Source of the DNA: CAYPXN01 sp964470915
Lineage (GTDB): Bacteria > UBA10199 > JADFYH01
Direction: 5' to 3'
DNA: 27,855 bases
Assembly (NCBI GenBank): GCA_964470915.1
Contig: CAYYEM010000020.1
Span: 1-27,855, forward strand
Below are positions 1-7,632 of the stretch, piece by piece. The notes beneath the pieces were generated by a model. That model saw only the letters and a list, made by a program, of their open reading frames with translations, was not told where the DNA came from and did not search any database. The position numbers were made by a program, and so were the translations under genes. The first letter of the stretch is position 1, and each line of letters begins with the position of its first letter.

Positions 1-303
1 CAGATTGGATTCCTTTTATTATTCAGTTTTTTAGTCAGCTTCAAAGTGCTTTCACCCCAATTTTTAATTTGGCTCATGCCCATGATTTTTTTGACGCCCA
101 TTGCACAAAAGAAATTTTTTCTAGGGCTTTGGTTTTGCACACTCATCATGACCCAAATTCTTTATCCACATTGTTATTCATTTCTCACAGAATATCCAGA
201 ACCTTGGGCGATTTTACTTTTAATATGTCGAAATCTTTTTTTGATTATATTGTGGATTTACACTCTTCAATGTCTACGAAAGGAACAAGTCATCAAACTT
301 TAG
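1..303 (+). CDS. C-terminal end of an integral membrane protein, probably a GT87/DUF2029-type polyprenyl-phosphate glycosyltransferase (partial)
   Basis: The frame is open from base 1, so the 5' part lies outside the window; the GTG at 46 is an internal valine and not a start. About 100 residues are visible, almost entirely hydrophobic, with three likely membrane segments. The stretch KVLSPQFLIWLMP matches the conserved K-x-x-SPQ-(Y/F)-L-(L/I)-W-L-(L/M)-P signature that I associate with the last third of GT87/DUF2029 membrane glycosyltransferases, which use polyprenyl-phosphate sugars on the outer face of the inner membrane. The stop TAG at 301 lies inside the 3' end of the convergent exporter gene, an 11-base tail-to-tail overlap. 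Next to a GT4 enzyme and a lipid exporter, a role in glycolipid or glycan assembly is plausible. Other GT-C families remain possible because the catalytic N-terminal half is missing. Confidence 0.6.
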   Translation, partial: QIGFLLLFSFLVSFKVLSPQFLIWLMPMIFLTPIAQKKFFLGLWFCTLIMTQILYPHCYSFLTEYPEPWAILLLICRNLFLIILWIYTLQCLRKEQVIKL

Positions 304-2767
304 AAATTTCTACAAAACCTTGATCTAAAGACTCAAGAACCTCTTGAGAGGGCTTACGAAAAAACAAAATAACCCGTGGAAAAACCCAAGCACACATCAG
401 TGTAACAATGCTCAAGCCAATCACCGCAATCCATCCTACCGACTGCAAGCCACGACTTCCGGTCAAAACAAGCCCGCCAAATCCCACAATAGAAGTAAGA
501 CTTGATATAAACATAGCGGGAATTTCAGTTTGAACAGTTTCAGACATATTTAAACATTCATCAAAACGATGACTAAAATGCACAAAGCAATCAATACCAG
601 TGCCAAGAATCACGGGAATCATCACAATATTCATTACATTCAACTTCATGCCTAACAACCACATGATTCCTGAAAGCAGAACAAGACTTGCTAGCAAATG
701 TAAGAAAATCATGAGAGCTCTCGTGGCTGGCTTCACTACAAAAAGCAAAACAGCTGCAAAAAAACTCATGAGCAAAGCAAAACCTTTTGGCGCCTCTTTT
801 TCAATTAAAGCAATGGTATCGTTTGCAATAAAATTTCCATCTGCCGCTTTATAATCAATGCCTATCTGAGCCTTGAGTTCCTGAATTCCTTTGGCATATT
901 TTCCCATTCCTTCTGAAGAAACTCTTGAAATAGAAGGATAGAGATAAATCGAATACATTTGTGGATCGACCAAAGATTCAAAGACACGTGTCACTTCTTT
1001 AGGTAAAGCTGCTCGATGAATACCATCTGACTGTAATGTGTTTGAAATGCTGATTAAAAAATCTTCCTTTTTCTTTTTATTCACTCGCTGAACTTTCTGA
1101 AATTTATCCTCAATCCTAGCTAATATTTCCTTTTTTTCTAACTGATGTTCAGGAATGAAGCTACTGATTCCAAACACACGACCATACACTCTTGCTTCTT
1201 GAGGAAGGGTGTCGATTTGAGTTTGAATCGCATGCAAAAGATTTTCTTCTTGAGTTTGCCCTTTTACCAGCAACAAGGTGGGGCTCAAATCATCTTCAGA
1301 AACCCGAGAGACTTTGGCATAAAGCTGGTTCGAGGGAAGAGAGCCTGTGTCCATCTGACCATCTTCAAAATAGATTTTTGTTTGTTGTGGAAGAGTGATG
1401 GCAGACAAAACACAAAGCAGTAGAGCAAAAATTAATCCTAAGCGAGCTCTCTTTGGAATAAAACGAGGACTGATTTTATCCCAAAATGAAAAATGAAATT
1501 TACCTGACAAGCCTAGAGACTCAAAGCGCGAGCTAAATACTTTTTTCTCCCAAGGTTGTAGTAAAGTTAAAATGGCCGGCATCAAAATCATCATGGCTAG
1601 GTAATTAATCAAAAGACCTGCTGCGCCCACCACTCCAAATTCTCGAAAAACCCCAAAGCCGGAAAAAAGAAGCGCTGTAAAAGAAACTACTGTCGTTAAC
1701 ATGGAAGCGAAAGTCGCCTGACCCGTGTTTGAAAAAGTTTGATCAAGGGCTTCTTGAAAGGATTGCCCTTGTCCTTTCTCATGGTAATAACGTGTCAGCA
1801 GATAAATTCCATAGTCGCTGCCCAAGCCCGCTAGAATTGCAGCACCGAAAGCTGTGATAATACTCAAATGACCCAGCACAAGATAAATGAATCCCCCTGT
1901 CCATAAAATTCCTAAAAAGAGAGGGATGCCAATCAAGCAAAGCGCACTCATTCTTTTAAAATAGAAGAATAAAATCAAAAACAAAAGCAGTGTAACTACT
2001 GTAGACACAAAACCAATTTGTCGACTCACCATGGCCTGTTCTTCAAGGCTGGATTGGTAGCCACCGGTATAAGCCACTTTCACTTCTTTCAAGCCCGTAC
2101 TCTTTCTCACCTGCTCTTCCAAAATCTTCACTTGATTCATGACCGCTTGATTATCATTTAGGTTAAAACCGCTGTCTTTAGGTTTGATTTTAACTACGAC
2201 AAAACGACCCTCATCCCCAGAAATACTTTCTTTTCCTTGAATGCCTGCTTTTTTTTCGTACTTCTTTCGGATATCTTCAAAAGTAAGATCAGGACGATCT
2301 TCTTCATCTGCAAAATCCATTAAATCACTATAAATAGCAGAGGCACCATTTTTTTCGAGACGTAAGGTTTGATCTATGCGCTTTTCCATTTCGAGCAGAT
2401 CTGGAATTTCAAGGTAAAACCATTGGCGTTCCTTAAAATATTCTACGGGTCGTTTGTAATCAACGTACAACACGTAGGGTTCTTGACTAGCAGCTTCTGC
2501 AAAAGCGTCTGCAAAACGACGTGTTTTTTCAACATCTTCGGATTCAATCCCCGCAATTACAAAGCTTGTGCCTCCAAAATATTTCCCCTGTTCTTTCAGT
2601 GCCACAACGGTTTCAGATTCTTGGGGAAGTAGAGCAAGTAAATTAGTTTCAACTTTAAGCTTTTTGACTCCCGCAAATGATATAAGGCTTAATAAAAGTG
2701 CAAAAAAGAGAACGCTTTTAGGATACGAAGTCCCCAGTTGATATAATTTAATACGGTTGATTTTCAT
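293..2767 (-). CDS. MMPL/RND-superfamily lipid exporter (824 aa)
   Basis: This is a complete RND-fold protein of the MMPL (COG1033/COG4258) type. One N-terminal membrane helix (about residues 13-32) is followed by a periplasmic domain to about residue 245. A five-to-six helix sterol-sensing-like block (about 250-415) contains the G-x-GSDYGIYL element. Then come another helix near 440, a second periplasmic domain (about 460-645) and a second helix block (about 650-800) with GTGIDCFVHFSHR. The acidic residues in the two GxGxD-like motifs are the expected proton-relay sites. Such proteins move hydrophobic lipids such as hopanoids, mycobacterial lipids and aryl polyenes from the inner membrane using the proton gradient. 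An AAGGG ribosome-binding sequence lies just before the ATG at 2767. It faces away from the GT4 gene across a 222-bp gap. Its proximity to the ceramide genes makes it a candidate sphingolipid or glycolipid exporter; this is inference. Confidence 0.85.
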   Translation of the reverse strand: MKINRIKLYQLGTSYPKSVLFFALLLSLISFAGVKKLKVETNLLALLPQESETVVALKEQGKYFGGTSFVIAGIESEDVEKTRRFADAFAEAASQEPYVLYVDYKRPVEYFKERQWFYLEIPDLLEMEKRIDQTLRLEKNGASAIYSDLMDFADEEDRPDLTFEDIRKKYEKKAGIQGKESISGDEGRFVVVKIKPKDSGFNLNDNQAVMNQVKILEEQVRKSTGLKEVKVAYTGGYQSSLEEQAMVSRQIGFVSTVVTLLLFLILFFYFKRMSALCLIGIPLFLGILWTGGFIYLVLGHLSIITAFGAAILAGLGSDYGIYLLTRYYHEKGQGQSFQEALDQTFSNTGQATFASMLTTVVSFTALLFSGFGVFREFGVVGAAGLLINYLAMMILMPAILTLLQPWEKKVFSSRFESLGLSGKFHFSFWDKISPRFIPKRARLGLIFALLLCVLSAITLPQQTKIYFEDGQMDTGSLPSNQLYAKVSRVSEDDLSPTLLLVKGQTQEENLLHAIQTQIDTLPQEARVYGRVFGISSFIPEHQLEKKEILARIEDKFQKVQRVNKKKKEDFLISISNTLQSDGIHRAALPKEVTRVFESLVDPQMYSIYLYPSISRVSSEGMGKYAKGIQELKAQIGIDYKAADGNFIANDTIALIEKEAPKGFALLMSFFAAVLLFVVKPATRALMIFLHLLASLVLLSGIMWLLGMKLNVMNIVMIPVILGTGIDCFVHFSHRFDECLNMSETVQTEIPAMFISSLTSIVGFGGLVLTGSRGLQSVGWIAVIGLSIVTLMCAWVFPRVILFFRKPSQEVLESLDQGFVEISKV

Positions 2768-2989
2768 GAGCCCTTGGTGCTTAACATGCTAAAATAGAAG
2801 GAGCAAGAGGGGATAATAGATAAAAATATAGTAAACCCCAGCGAGTTTTAAAAATTGGGAAAAGTGCCGAGCTGCAAGGGCTAATGATGTTAAAATACAT
2901 CCAAATACCCTTGTTCACCACCTCGTTTAGTTCCTTACGGCGAGTTTTTTTCACAATTTTTTAAACTGGCTGGGGACTTACAAAATACA

Positions 2990-4135
2990 ATGTATAAAAA
3001 ACTCAAAATAGCACTCACCTGTGACTGGTTTTTACCTCAAATTGGAGGCATTGAACTCCATTTGAAAGATCTAGCCCTACAATTGAAGCAAGCGGGGCAT
3101 GCTCCTCATATTATTACTCCCTTTCCAGGAAATCGAAAGCATGAGGGGATTCCTATTCATCGAATTTACTCTCCCAGACTCCCCAAGGTCCAAATCCGAC
3201 TCAAACCTCTCACCTTAAAATCTTTAGAAAGAGTTCTCAAAAAAGGGAAATATGATATTGTGCATGCTCATTCAGGAGTGGTTTCTCCCTTTGCCTATGG
3301 AAGTCTTTACATGGCTCAAAAGTTAAAAATCCCCCATGTAATCACGAATCATTCTTTGTTAGAAAATAGTGCTAAAGTTTTTAAATGGCTGAATCTTATT
3401 TCCAGATGGCATCGCTGGCCTGTTGAATTAAGTTCTGTAAGTAGCCTTGCGGCAGAAGGCATGCACAAAGCATCTGGTGGCAAAAAAGAGGTGAAGATAT
3501 TACACAATGGAATTAACCCCGAAGAATGGCAAATACAAGCTCTTGATCATCCTGAAATAAGAATCACCACTGTGATGCGTATCACCCGAAAAAAAAGACC
3601 TCTCACTTTCATTAAAAGCATTCCCAAAATTCTTTCCAAAATCAAAACAAACAAGCCGGTCAAGTTTTGCATCATTGGACATGGCGTTCAGATGAAAAAA
3701 GTAAAACAGGAAATTCATAAACTGAAAATTGAGGAACAAGTTGAACTGATGGGCTATCTATCCAGAGCTGAAATAAAAAAAATATTCCAAAAAACAGATA
3801 TCTTTGTTTCCCCTACTCTCAAAGAATCCTTTGGCATCGCAGTGTTAGAAGCGCGCTGCGCAGGCCTCCCTATTGTTGCTATGAACTATGGAGGAGTGAA
3901 AGATTTTATCAAATCAGGCCAAGAAGGATTCCTTGCTAAAAGCGATAAGGAATATATCGATTATATTGTTGAACTGATCGATCATGAAAAACTCAGAAAA
4001 AAAATGGCGGAACATGCTCGAGAAAATACTGATGATTTTTCATGGAAAAAAATCATTGAAAATCATCTTCTAGTTTATCAAAAAGCAATCGATCAAATGA
4101 CAAAGCATAAACAAAAAAACAGGACGGCGGCATGA
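2990..4135 (+). CDS. GT4-family (GT-B fold) glycosyltransferase, PIG-A-like
   Basis: A 381-residue GT-B enzyme of normal length. The N-terminal acceptor domain starts with CDWFLPQIGG and includes DIVHAHSG (about residues 88-95), the typical GT4 H-x-H element. The C-terminal donor domain begins near residue 200 and carries the E-x7-E pair at Glu279 and Glu287 within KESFGIAVLE, which binds the nucleotide-sugar diphosphate. It has no membrane helices, so it should act on the cytoplasmic face on a lipid or lipid-linked acceptor. The stop codon overlaps the next gene's start as ATGA, so it is translationally coupled to a NodB-type deacetylase. A GlcNAc-type transferase followed by deacetylation is one reading, and the overall look is PIG-A-like. 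Sugar and acceptor cannot be deduced; a ceramide or phosphoinositol-ceramide acceptor is inferred only from the neighbourhood. The ribosome-binding site is weak. Confidence 0.85.
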   Translation: MYKKLKIALTCDWFLPQIGGIELHLKDLALQLKQAGHAPHIITPFPGNRKHEGIPIHRIYSPRLPKVQIRLKPLTLKSLERVLKKGKYDIVHAHSGVVSPFAYGSLYMAQKLKIPHVITNHSLLENSAKVFKWLNLISRWHRWPVELSSVSSLAAEGMHKASGGKKEVKILHNGINPEEWQIQALDHPEIRITTVMRITRKKRPLTFIKSIPKILSKIKTNKPVKFCIIGHGVQMKKVKQEIHKLKIEEQVELMGYLSRAEIKKIFQKTDIFVSPTLKESFGIAVLEARCAGLPIVAMNYGGVKDFIKSGQEGFLAKSDKEYIDYIVELIDHEKLRKKMAEHARENTDDFSWKKIIENHLLVYQKAIDQMTKHKQKNRTAA

Positions 4136-4935
4136 AGATTTGTCTTTCCATCGATATGGAACAGGATTGTCCTCCTTTCTTGTCTAGCTACCGAGGTATC
4201 GAAGAAGGAACTCCTCTCTTTTTGAAACTGCTCGCAGAAGAAAATATTTCTGCTACTTTTTTTACAACAGGAGATGTGGCAGAACGTTATCCTGAAATCA
4301 TCCGCCAGATCGTGGCAGCGGGTCATGAATTAGCTTCACACGGACATAGCCATCGTCGCTTTGACCAAATGAACGAAAAAGAAGCAGAAGCAGAAATTTT
4401 AAAATCTCTGGAAATTCTGAGAAAGTTTTACCCTGTCGTTTCATTCAGAGCTCCCAACCTTGAATTCCCCGAAGCTTATCTACCTTTATTAACAAAAAAT
4501 GGAATATACATTGATTCTTCGACGGCTCATTACAAATGGACTCATCGCAAGCGGCTCAAATATCATCAGCCGCAAGGCCCCACGGCGATAGCCGTTGATG
4601 GGGAGGCTCCAACGGCTTTGCCGATGGAGAGGGCGACGCAAGCCCCTCTCATTAGATTCCCTGCCTCTATGACTTCTTCTGTTTTACGTCTTCCTTTTCT
4701 CTTCAGAAAATTCTTCTTCTGGAAAATGAAAAAGAACCCAAGTATCCTTTTTGTGCACCCTTGGGAATTTGTGGATTTTACAAAAAGTAACTTACGATTG
4801 GATTGCCGTTTTAAAACAGGTCGCGCTGCGCTCAGATGTATGAAAGAAAATATTGAATATTTAAAATCTAAAGGTTTTCATTTTTTGAGAATCAAAGATT
4901 TGATGCCTCTGGATTCAAAAGTTCTTGCTTCTTAA
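4132..4935 (+). CDS. Polysaccharide deacetylase (NodB homology domain, CE4) with an in-frame repeat insertion
   Basis: A 267-residue CE4-type deacetylase. Visible motifs are SIDMEQD (Asp8 and Asp12, motif 1), HGHSH (residues 70-74, the metal-binding histidines of motif 2), SFRAPNLEF (Arg106, motif 3) and VHPWEF (His209, a late histidine motif). The family removes N- or O-acetyl groups from amino sugars using a divalent metal. It lacks a signal peptide, which suggests a cytoplasmic lipid-linked sugar substrate. It starts inside the GT4 stop codon (ATGA), so the two are co-translated. About 27 residues (roughly 147-173, bases 4569-4650) look foreign to the family, being rich in P, A, G and T, and are encoded by a hairpin-rich repeat. 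The gene's 3' end overlaps the convergent flippase-like gene by 44 bp. Confidence 0.85.
   Translation: MKICLSIDMEQDCPPFLSSYRGIEEGTPLFLKLLAEENISATFFTTGDVAERYPEIIRQIVAAGHELASHGHSHRRFDQMNEKEAEAEILKSLEILRKFYPVVSFRAPNLEFPEAYLPLLTKNGIYIDSSTAHYKWTHRKRLKYHQPQGPTAIAVDGEAPTALPMERATQAPLIRFPASMTSSVLRLPFLFRKFFFWKMKKNPSILFVHPWEFVDFTKSNLRLDCRFKTGRAALRCMKENIEYLKSKGFHFLRIKDLMPLDSKVLAS
4569..4651 (+). repeat. Hairpin-rich small repeat inserted in frame in the deacetylase gene
   Basis: Three short inverted repeats follow each other: CGGC-GATA-GCCG (4583-4594), CGGC-TTT-GCCG (4613-4623) and GAGAGGG-N10-CCCTCTC (4627-4650). The first two hairpins sit in a partly duplicated unit of the form CC-A-CGGC...GCCG...GATGG. 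The block is bracketed by a near-direct repeat, CGCAAGGCCCC (4571-4581) and CGCAAGCCCC (4637-4646). It adds about 27 residues between the enzyme's conserved segments without breaking the frame. Fourteen bases (4638-4651) recur exactly at 25807-25820 in another gene, and GCCGATGGAGA (4620-4630) recurs inverted near 25844-25854. It resembles in concept the Rickettsia palindromic elements that insert into coding sequence, but I do not recognise the specific family. Confidence 0.6.
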
Positions 4936-5881
4936 AACCTATCAAAACTGAATTTAAATACCCTATCACTAAAAATGGTACGGTATGAACAACATGAATC
5001 ATCACTCCAAGAGCGAGCGCTCTTGAAGCATCCAAACCCAAATATTGATAAATAAGCATGGCAGTTCCTTCAACAATCCCTACCCTACCTGGAGTCAAAG
5101 GCAAGGTAGTGGCAATACAAAGAGCTGCCAGCATCAGCAAAGCTCCTGGGAAGGAAAAATCTAGGCCAAAACTTTTTTGTACCATCCATATTGCCATGAC
5201 TTCGCAGAGCTTCATGCCAATGGCTAAGGAAAATCCAACAAGGGTTTTTGAAAAAGATCGTAATGCATGAAGATGATAGGCCCAATTCGCTGCAAAATGT
5301 AAAATTTTGTTCCATCCCACAGGAGTGAATTCTTTTTCCTGATTCAAGTGTCGAAACCGAATAGCAAAATAAAATACTACACCATAGACACAAGCCACCA
5401 AAATAACGAGGCCTTGAATCCCATTTCTCATCCAATCTGGAAAAGGAAGCAAAAGAGCTACTGCAGCAAAAATAAAAAGTTTTGCAACCCCATCGGCAAT
5501 CTGCTCTAAAGTCATTGCAGATAACGCAGGAGCCACACCTACTTTCTCTTTTTTACCCACAAGATAAATAAACAAGGCATGCCCACCCCAAAAAGGTACT
5601 AGATTCACCATCATGGCAAAAATCGATACGATTTGAAAAAGTTTAGCAAAAGTAACTGGGGCACCTTGGGGTAAAAAAACTTTAAATTGAGTACTCGATA
5701 GCACCAAAATTAAACATGTAAAACAGGCTCCTAAAAACAAATAAAAAAACTGAACTTCGCGAAGCGCCTGCAAAAACTGCTTCCAATCAATTTTAGAAAC
5801 ACAAAAATAAACAAGCAAAATAGTTAATAAAAAAGTAACTAGAAAAATTACATTTTTTTTATTTTTTTGTAGAGTGTTCAT
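4892..5881 (-). CDS. UPF0104 / lysylphosphatidylglycerol-synthetase-TM-like flippase-domain protein
   Basis: A 329-residue protein with about eight predicted membrane helices and no soluble catalytic domain. The TPGRVGIVEGTAMLIYQYLG segment (around residues 266-285) fits the conserved P-G-x-x-G-x-x-E-G signature of the UPF0104 (AglD/MprF flippase-like) family. Members are usually found beside glycosyltransferases and lipid-modifying enzymes and are thought to move or help modify lipids across the inner membrane. It is the last gene of a minus-strand operon (2-hydroxylase, AUR1-like transferase, this gene), 27 bp behind the AUR1-like gene. This suggests it flips or presents the sphingolipid product, which is inference from context. 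I see no clear Shine-Dalgarno sequence before the ATG at 5881. The 3' end overlaps the deacetylase tail-to-tail. Confidence 0.8.
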   Translation of the reverse strand: MNTLQKNKKNVIFLVTFLLTILLVYFCVSKIDWKQFLQALREVQFFYLFLGACFTCLILVLSSTQFKVFLPQGAPVTFAKLFQIVSIFAMMVNLVPFWGGHALFIYLVGKKEKVGVAPALSAMTLEQIADGVAKLFIFAAVALLLPFPDWMRNGIQGLVILVACVYGVVFYFAIRFRHLNQEKEFTPVGWNKILHFAANWAYHLHALRSFSKTLVGFSLAIGMKLCEVMAIWMVQKSFGLDFSFPGALLMLAALCIATTLPLTPGRVGIVEGTAMLIYQYLGLDASRALALGVMIHVVHTVPFLVIGYLNSVLIGFKKQELLNPEASNL

Positions 5882-5908
5882 GACGAGCGAATCAGTTTAG
5901 TGATGCAT

Positions 5909-6907
5909 TCAAGATTCCGATTTCGGTCTCTTGCATAGAAAAAAAGACCCATGATCATTCAATGCTAACTTCAAAGTGTGAAAAGCTTCTAGAAAATAGC
6001 GTTTTAATACTTTTTCAACTAACAGATACGCTAGAAAGGCATAAAAAATCCCAAGGATCACATCGATCAGATAATGATGTTGTAAATAAAGAGCTGATAA
6101 CCACATGCTTAAACAGTAAAAGCCCAAAACCCATGCCCACTTTCGACTCCATTGCCAAGAATATAAAAAACCTAAAAAAGCAAATCCTGCATGCATGGAG
6201 GGAACAGCTCCAAAAGGAACGGGGGTAATCTCATAATTTTGGGTAAAAAGATTCAAATGCAAAATTTGATCAAAGCGGGCAAGACCCGCAGGGTCTCCGG
6301 GCATCGGCATCAAGGGCTGCAAAAAGCCATATTTCTGAACAAACCAGGGAGCTGCCGCCGGATAAAAATAATAGGTCAAAAAGGCAAACACATTCATCAC
6401 CCAGAAGGCGAAAATAAACTTTGCCGCCAGTTCATCCGATGAAAAGCGCCAAAAACAAATCATAAGAATGAAAACCATGGGTACGTGCATCATATAGACA
6501 AAACCACAAAATAAATCCCAAAAAGTGGATTGAAAAACTTGATACACATATTCATGCAAGTGAATCGTTTTTCCTAAATAAGAAATTCCAAAGTAAATTA
6601 GGTCAATATGATAAGGTTCTTGCACACGAATAGGCATAAGAGATGAAAAAGGAATGTATTGAAAAAAATCGTACATCAAAGCGTAAATCGCCATCGGAAA
6701 AATAATAATCAAAAGCCTGCGGGTCAGAGGATGCAGAAAATAAACAAGAAAAATAGATCCAATATATAACAAGTGGAATTTGTTCAAACCTTGGGTTTTC
6801 ATTTTAAGACTCAAAAAACCCAAAACAAACAACAAAATAAACAGGGCTGAGAGCACGTTGACTTTACGATAATCAGAAACACTGGGAGACTGCGAAACTG
6901 GAGACAT
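5909..6907 (-). CDS. AUR1-like PAP2-superfamily phosphotransferase, probable (inositol) phosphorylceramide synthase
   Basis: A 332-residue membrane protein with about eight helices. It contains YDFFQYIPF (79-87) and YPAAAPWFV (182-190), both characteristic of fungal AUR1-type inositol phosphorylceramide synthases. The PAP2 catalytic triad segments are PSMHAGF (His239) and QHHYLID (His278, Asp282). AUR1 enzymes transfer phosphoinositol from phosphatidylinositol to the ceramide C1 hydroxyl on the lumenal or periplasmic side. Bacterial homologues are often annotated only as phosphatase PAP2 family, and head-group specificity (inositol, glycerol or ethanolamine) cannot be read from sequence. The gene lies 4 bp behind the FA2H-like hydroxylase, so it is in the same operon as another ceramide-modifying enzyme and next to the ceramide synthesis genes. 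This supports a ceramide head-group role over a generic phosphatase. Confidence 0.8.
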   Translation of the reverse strand: MSPVSQSPSVSDYRKVNVLSALFILLFVLGFLSLKMKTQGLNKFHLLYIGSIFLVYFLHPLTRRLLIIIFPMAIYALMYDFFQYIPFSSLMPIRVQEPYHIDLIYFGISYLGKTIHLHEYVYQVFQSTFWDLFCGFVYMMHVPMVFILMICFWRFSSDELAAKFIFAFWVMNVFAFLTYYFYPAAAPWFVQKYGFLQPLMPMPGDPAGLARFDQILHLNLFTQNYEITPVPFGAVPSMHAGFAFLGFLYSWQWSRKWAWVLGFYCLSMWLSALYLQHHYLIDVILGIFYAFLAYLLVEKVLKRYFLEAFHTLKLALNDHGSFFLCKRPKSES

Positions 6908-6911
6908 AAAA

Positions 6912-7535
6912 TTATTTTACTCCCCATCGACGCGGTTGACTCCTGAATATCACATCCCACAAAGGAGAGCTCACACCATAAGCCCTATCAGGTTCTTGGA
7001 AATGGTGTTGCAAATGGTATTTTTTTAAAAACTTCCCCCAAGAACTTCTTAAAGCCACATGATGAGTCGTATAATGAATCATATCGTAAATTAAATATCC
7101 TGCTCCAAAACCCACATAAAAGGGTTGCCACAAATCGCCTGGAAACAACCTTGAAAAAACAAAATAAAAAAGGATCGCCAATGGAATACTTAAAACGGGA
7201 GGCATAACCAAGCGAGTAGAGTCATTAGGATAATCATGATGAATTTCATGAATAGTGTAAAAAACCCGTTTGAAATACTTTTGAGGTTTGAAATGAAAAA
7301 ATAAACGATGCAGGCTGTATTCTGTGAAAGTCCAAGCAAATAAGCCTGCCCCAATCAGTAATAAAGCAACTACCCATTCAATTTGAGATTGAAAAAAAAT
7401 ATTCCAAACAAAAAATAAAATTAGAGGCAGATACAAAAATAAGGGTATTGACCAATGAACATGGGAAAAAAATTCACAAAAATCGCTCTTAAACAAACGA
7501 ACAGTTTCATCTTTTGCCGATATCACTTTGGCCAT
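6912..7535 (-). CDS. FA2H/Scs7-like fatty acid 2-hydroxylase (sterol desaturase superfamily)
   Basis: A 207-residue membrane di-iron hydroxylase. The histidine boxes are HRLFFH (76-81), HEIHH (96-100), a DMIHYTTHH segment with His154, His158 and His159, and HLQHH (174-178). Together with FTEYSLHR and SRLVMPP-like context they parallel human FA2H and yeast Scs7, which hydroxylate the alpha carbon of the ceramide N-acyl chain. It lacks the N-terminal cytochrome b5 domain of eukaryotic FA2H, so an external electron donor is needed. Four hydrophobic segments flank the boxes. It is the first gene of a three-gene minus-strand operon and is divergent from the DES1-like desaturase (97 bp apart). Other superfamily members act on sterols or carotenoids, but the neighbours favour a sphingolipid substrate. 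Confidence 0.85.
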   Translation of the reverse strand: MAKVISAKDETVRLFKSDFCEFFSHVHWSIPLFLYLPLILFFVWNIFFQSQIEWVVALLLIGAGLFAWTFTEYSLHRLFFHFKPQKYFKRVFYTIHEIHHDYPNDSTRLVMPPVLSIPLAILFYFVFSRLFPGDLWQPFYVGFGAGYLIYDMIHYTTHHVALRSSWGKFLKKYHLQHHFQEPDRAYGVSSPLWDVIFRSQPRRWGVK

Positions 7536-7632
7536 GCGACCTACATATAGAATTTGATGGATGGGGTCAATTGTTCATCTGCCAAATTTACTATTGCAAG
7601 ATTAACTTTCTATCATTAATTTAACCCACATC

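Noticed and set aside
1145..1423. Plus-strand open frames inside the exporter gene, and similar ones inside the PKS gene
   Set aside because: They lie antisense to well-supported genes, show no family motifs and have skewed composition expected of antisense shadows.
2768..2989. Small gene or strong promoter in the divergent gap between the exporter and GT4 genes
   Set aside because: No open frame with a ribosome-binding site and no convincing -35/-10 pair; only AT-rich sequence and a four-base CTCG/CGAG pairing are seen.
7542..7570. Minus-strand TTGACC-N17-TATGTA before the FA2H-like gene as a promoter
   Set aside because: The -10 match is poor and the transcription start would fall at the ATG itself, leaving no leader.
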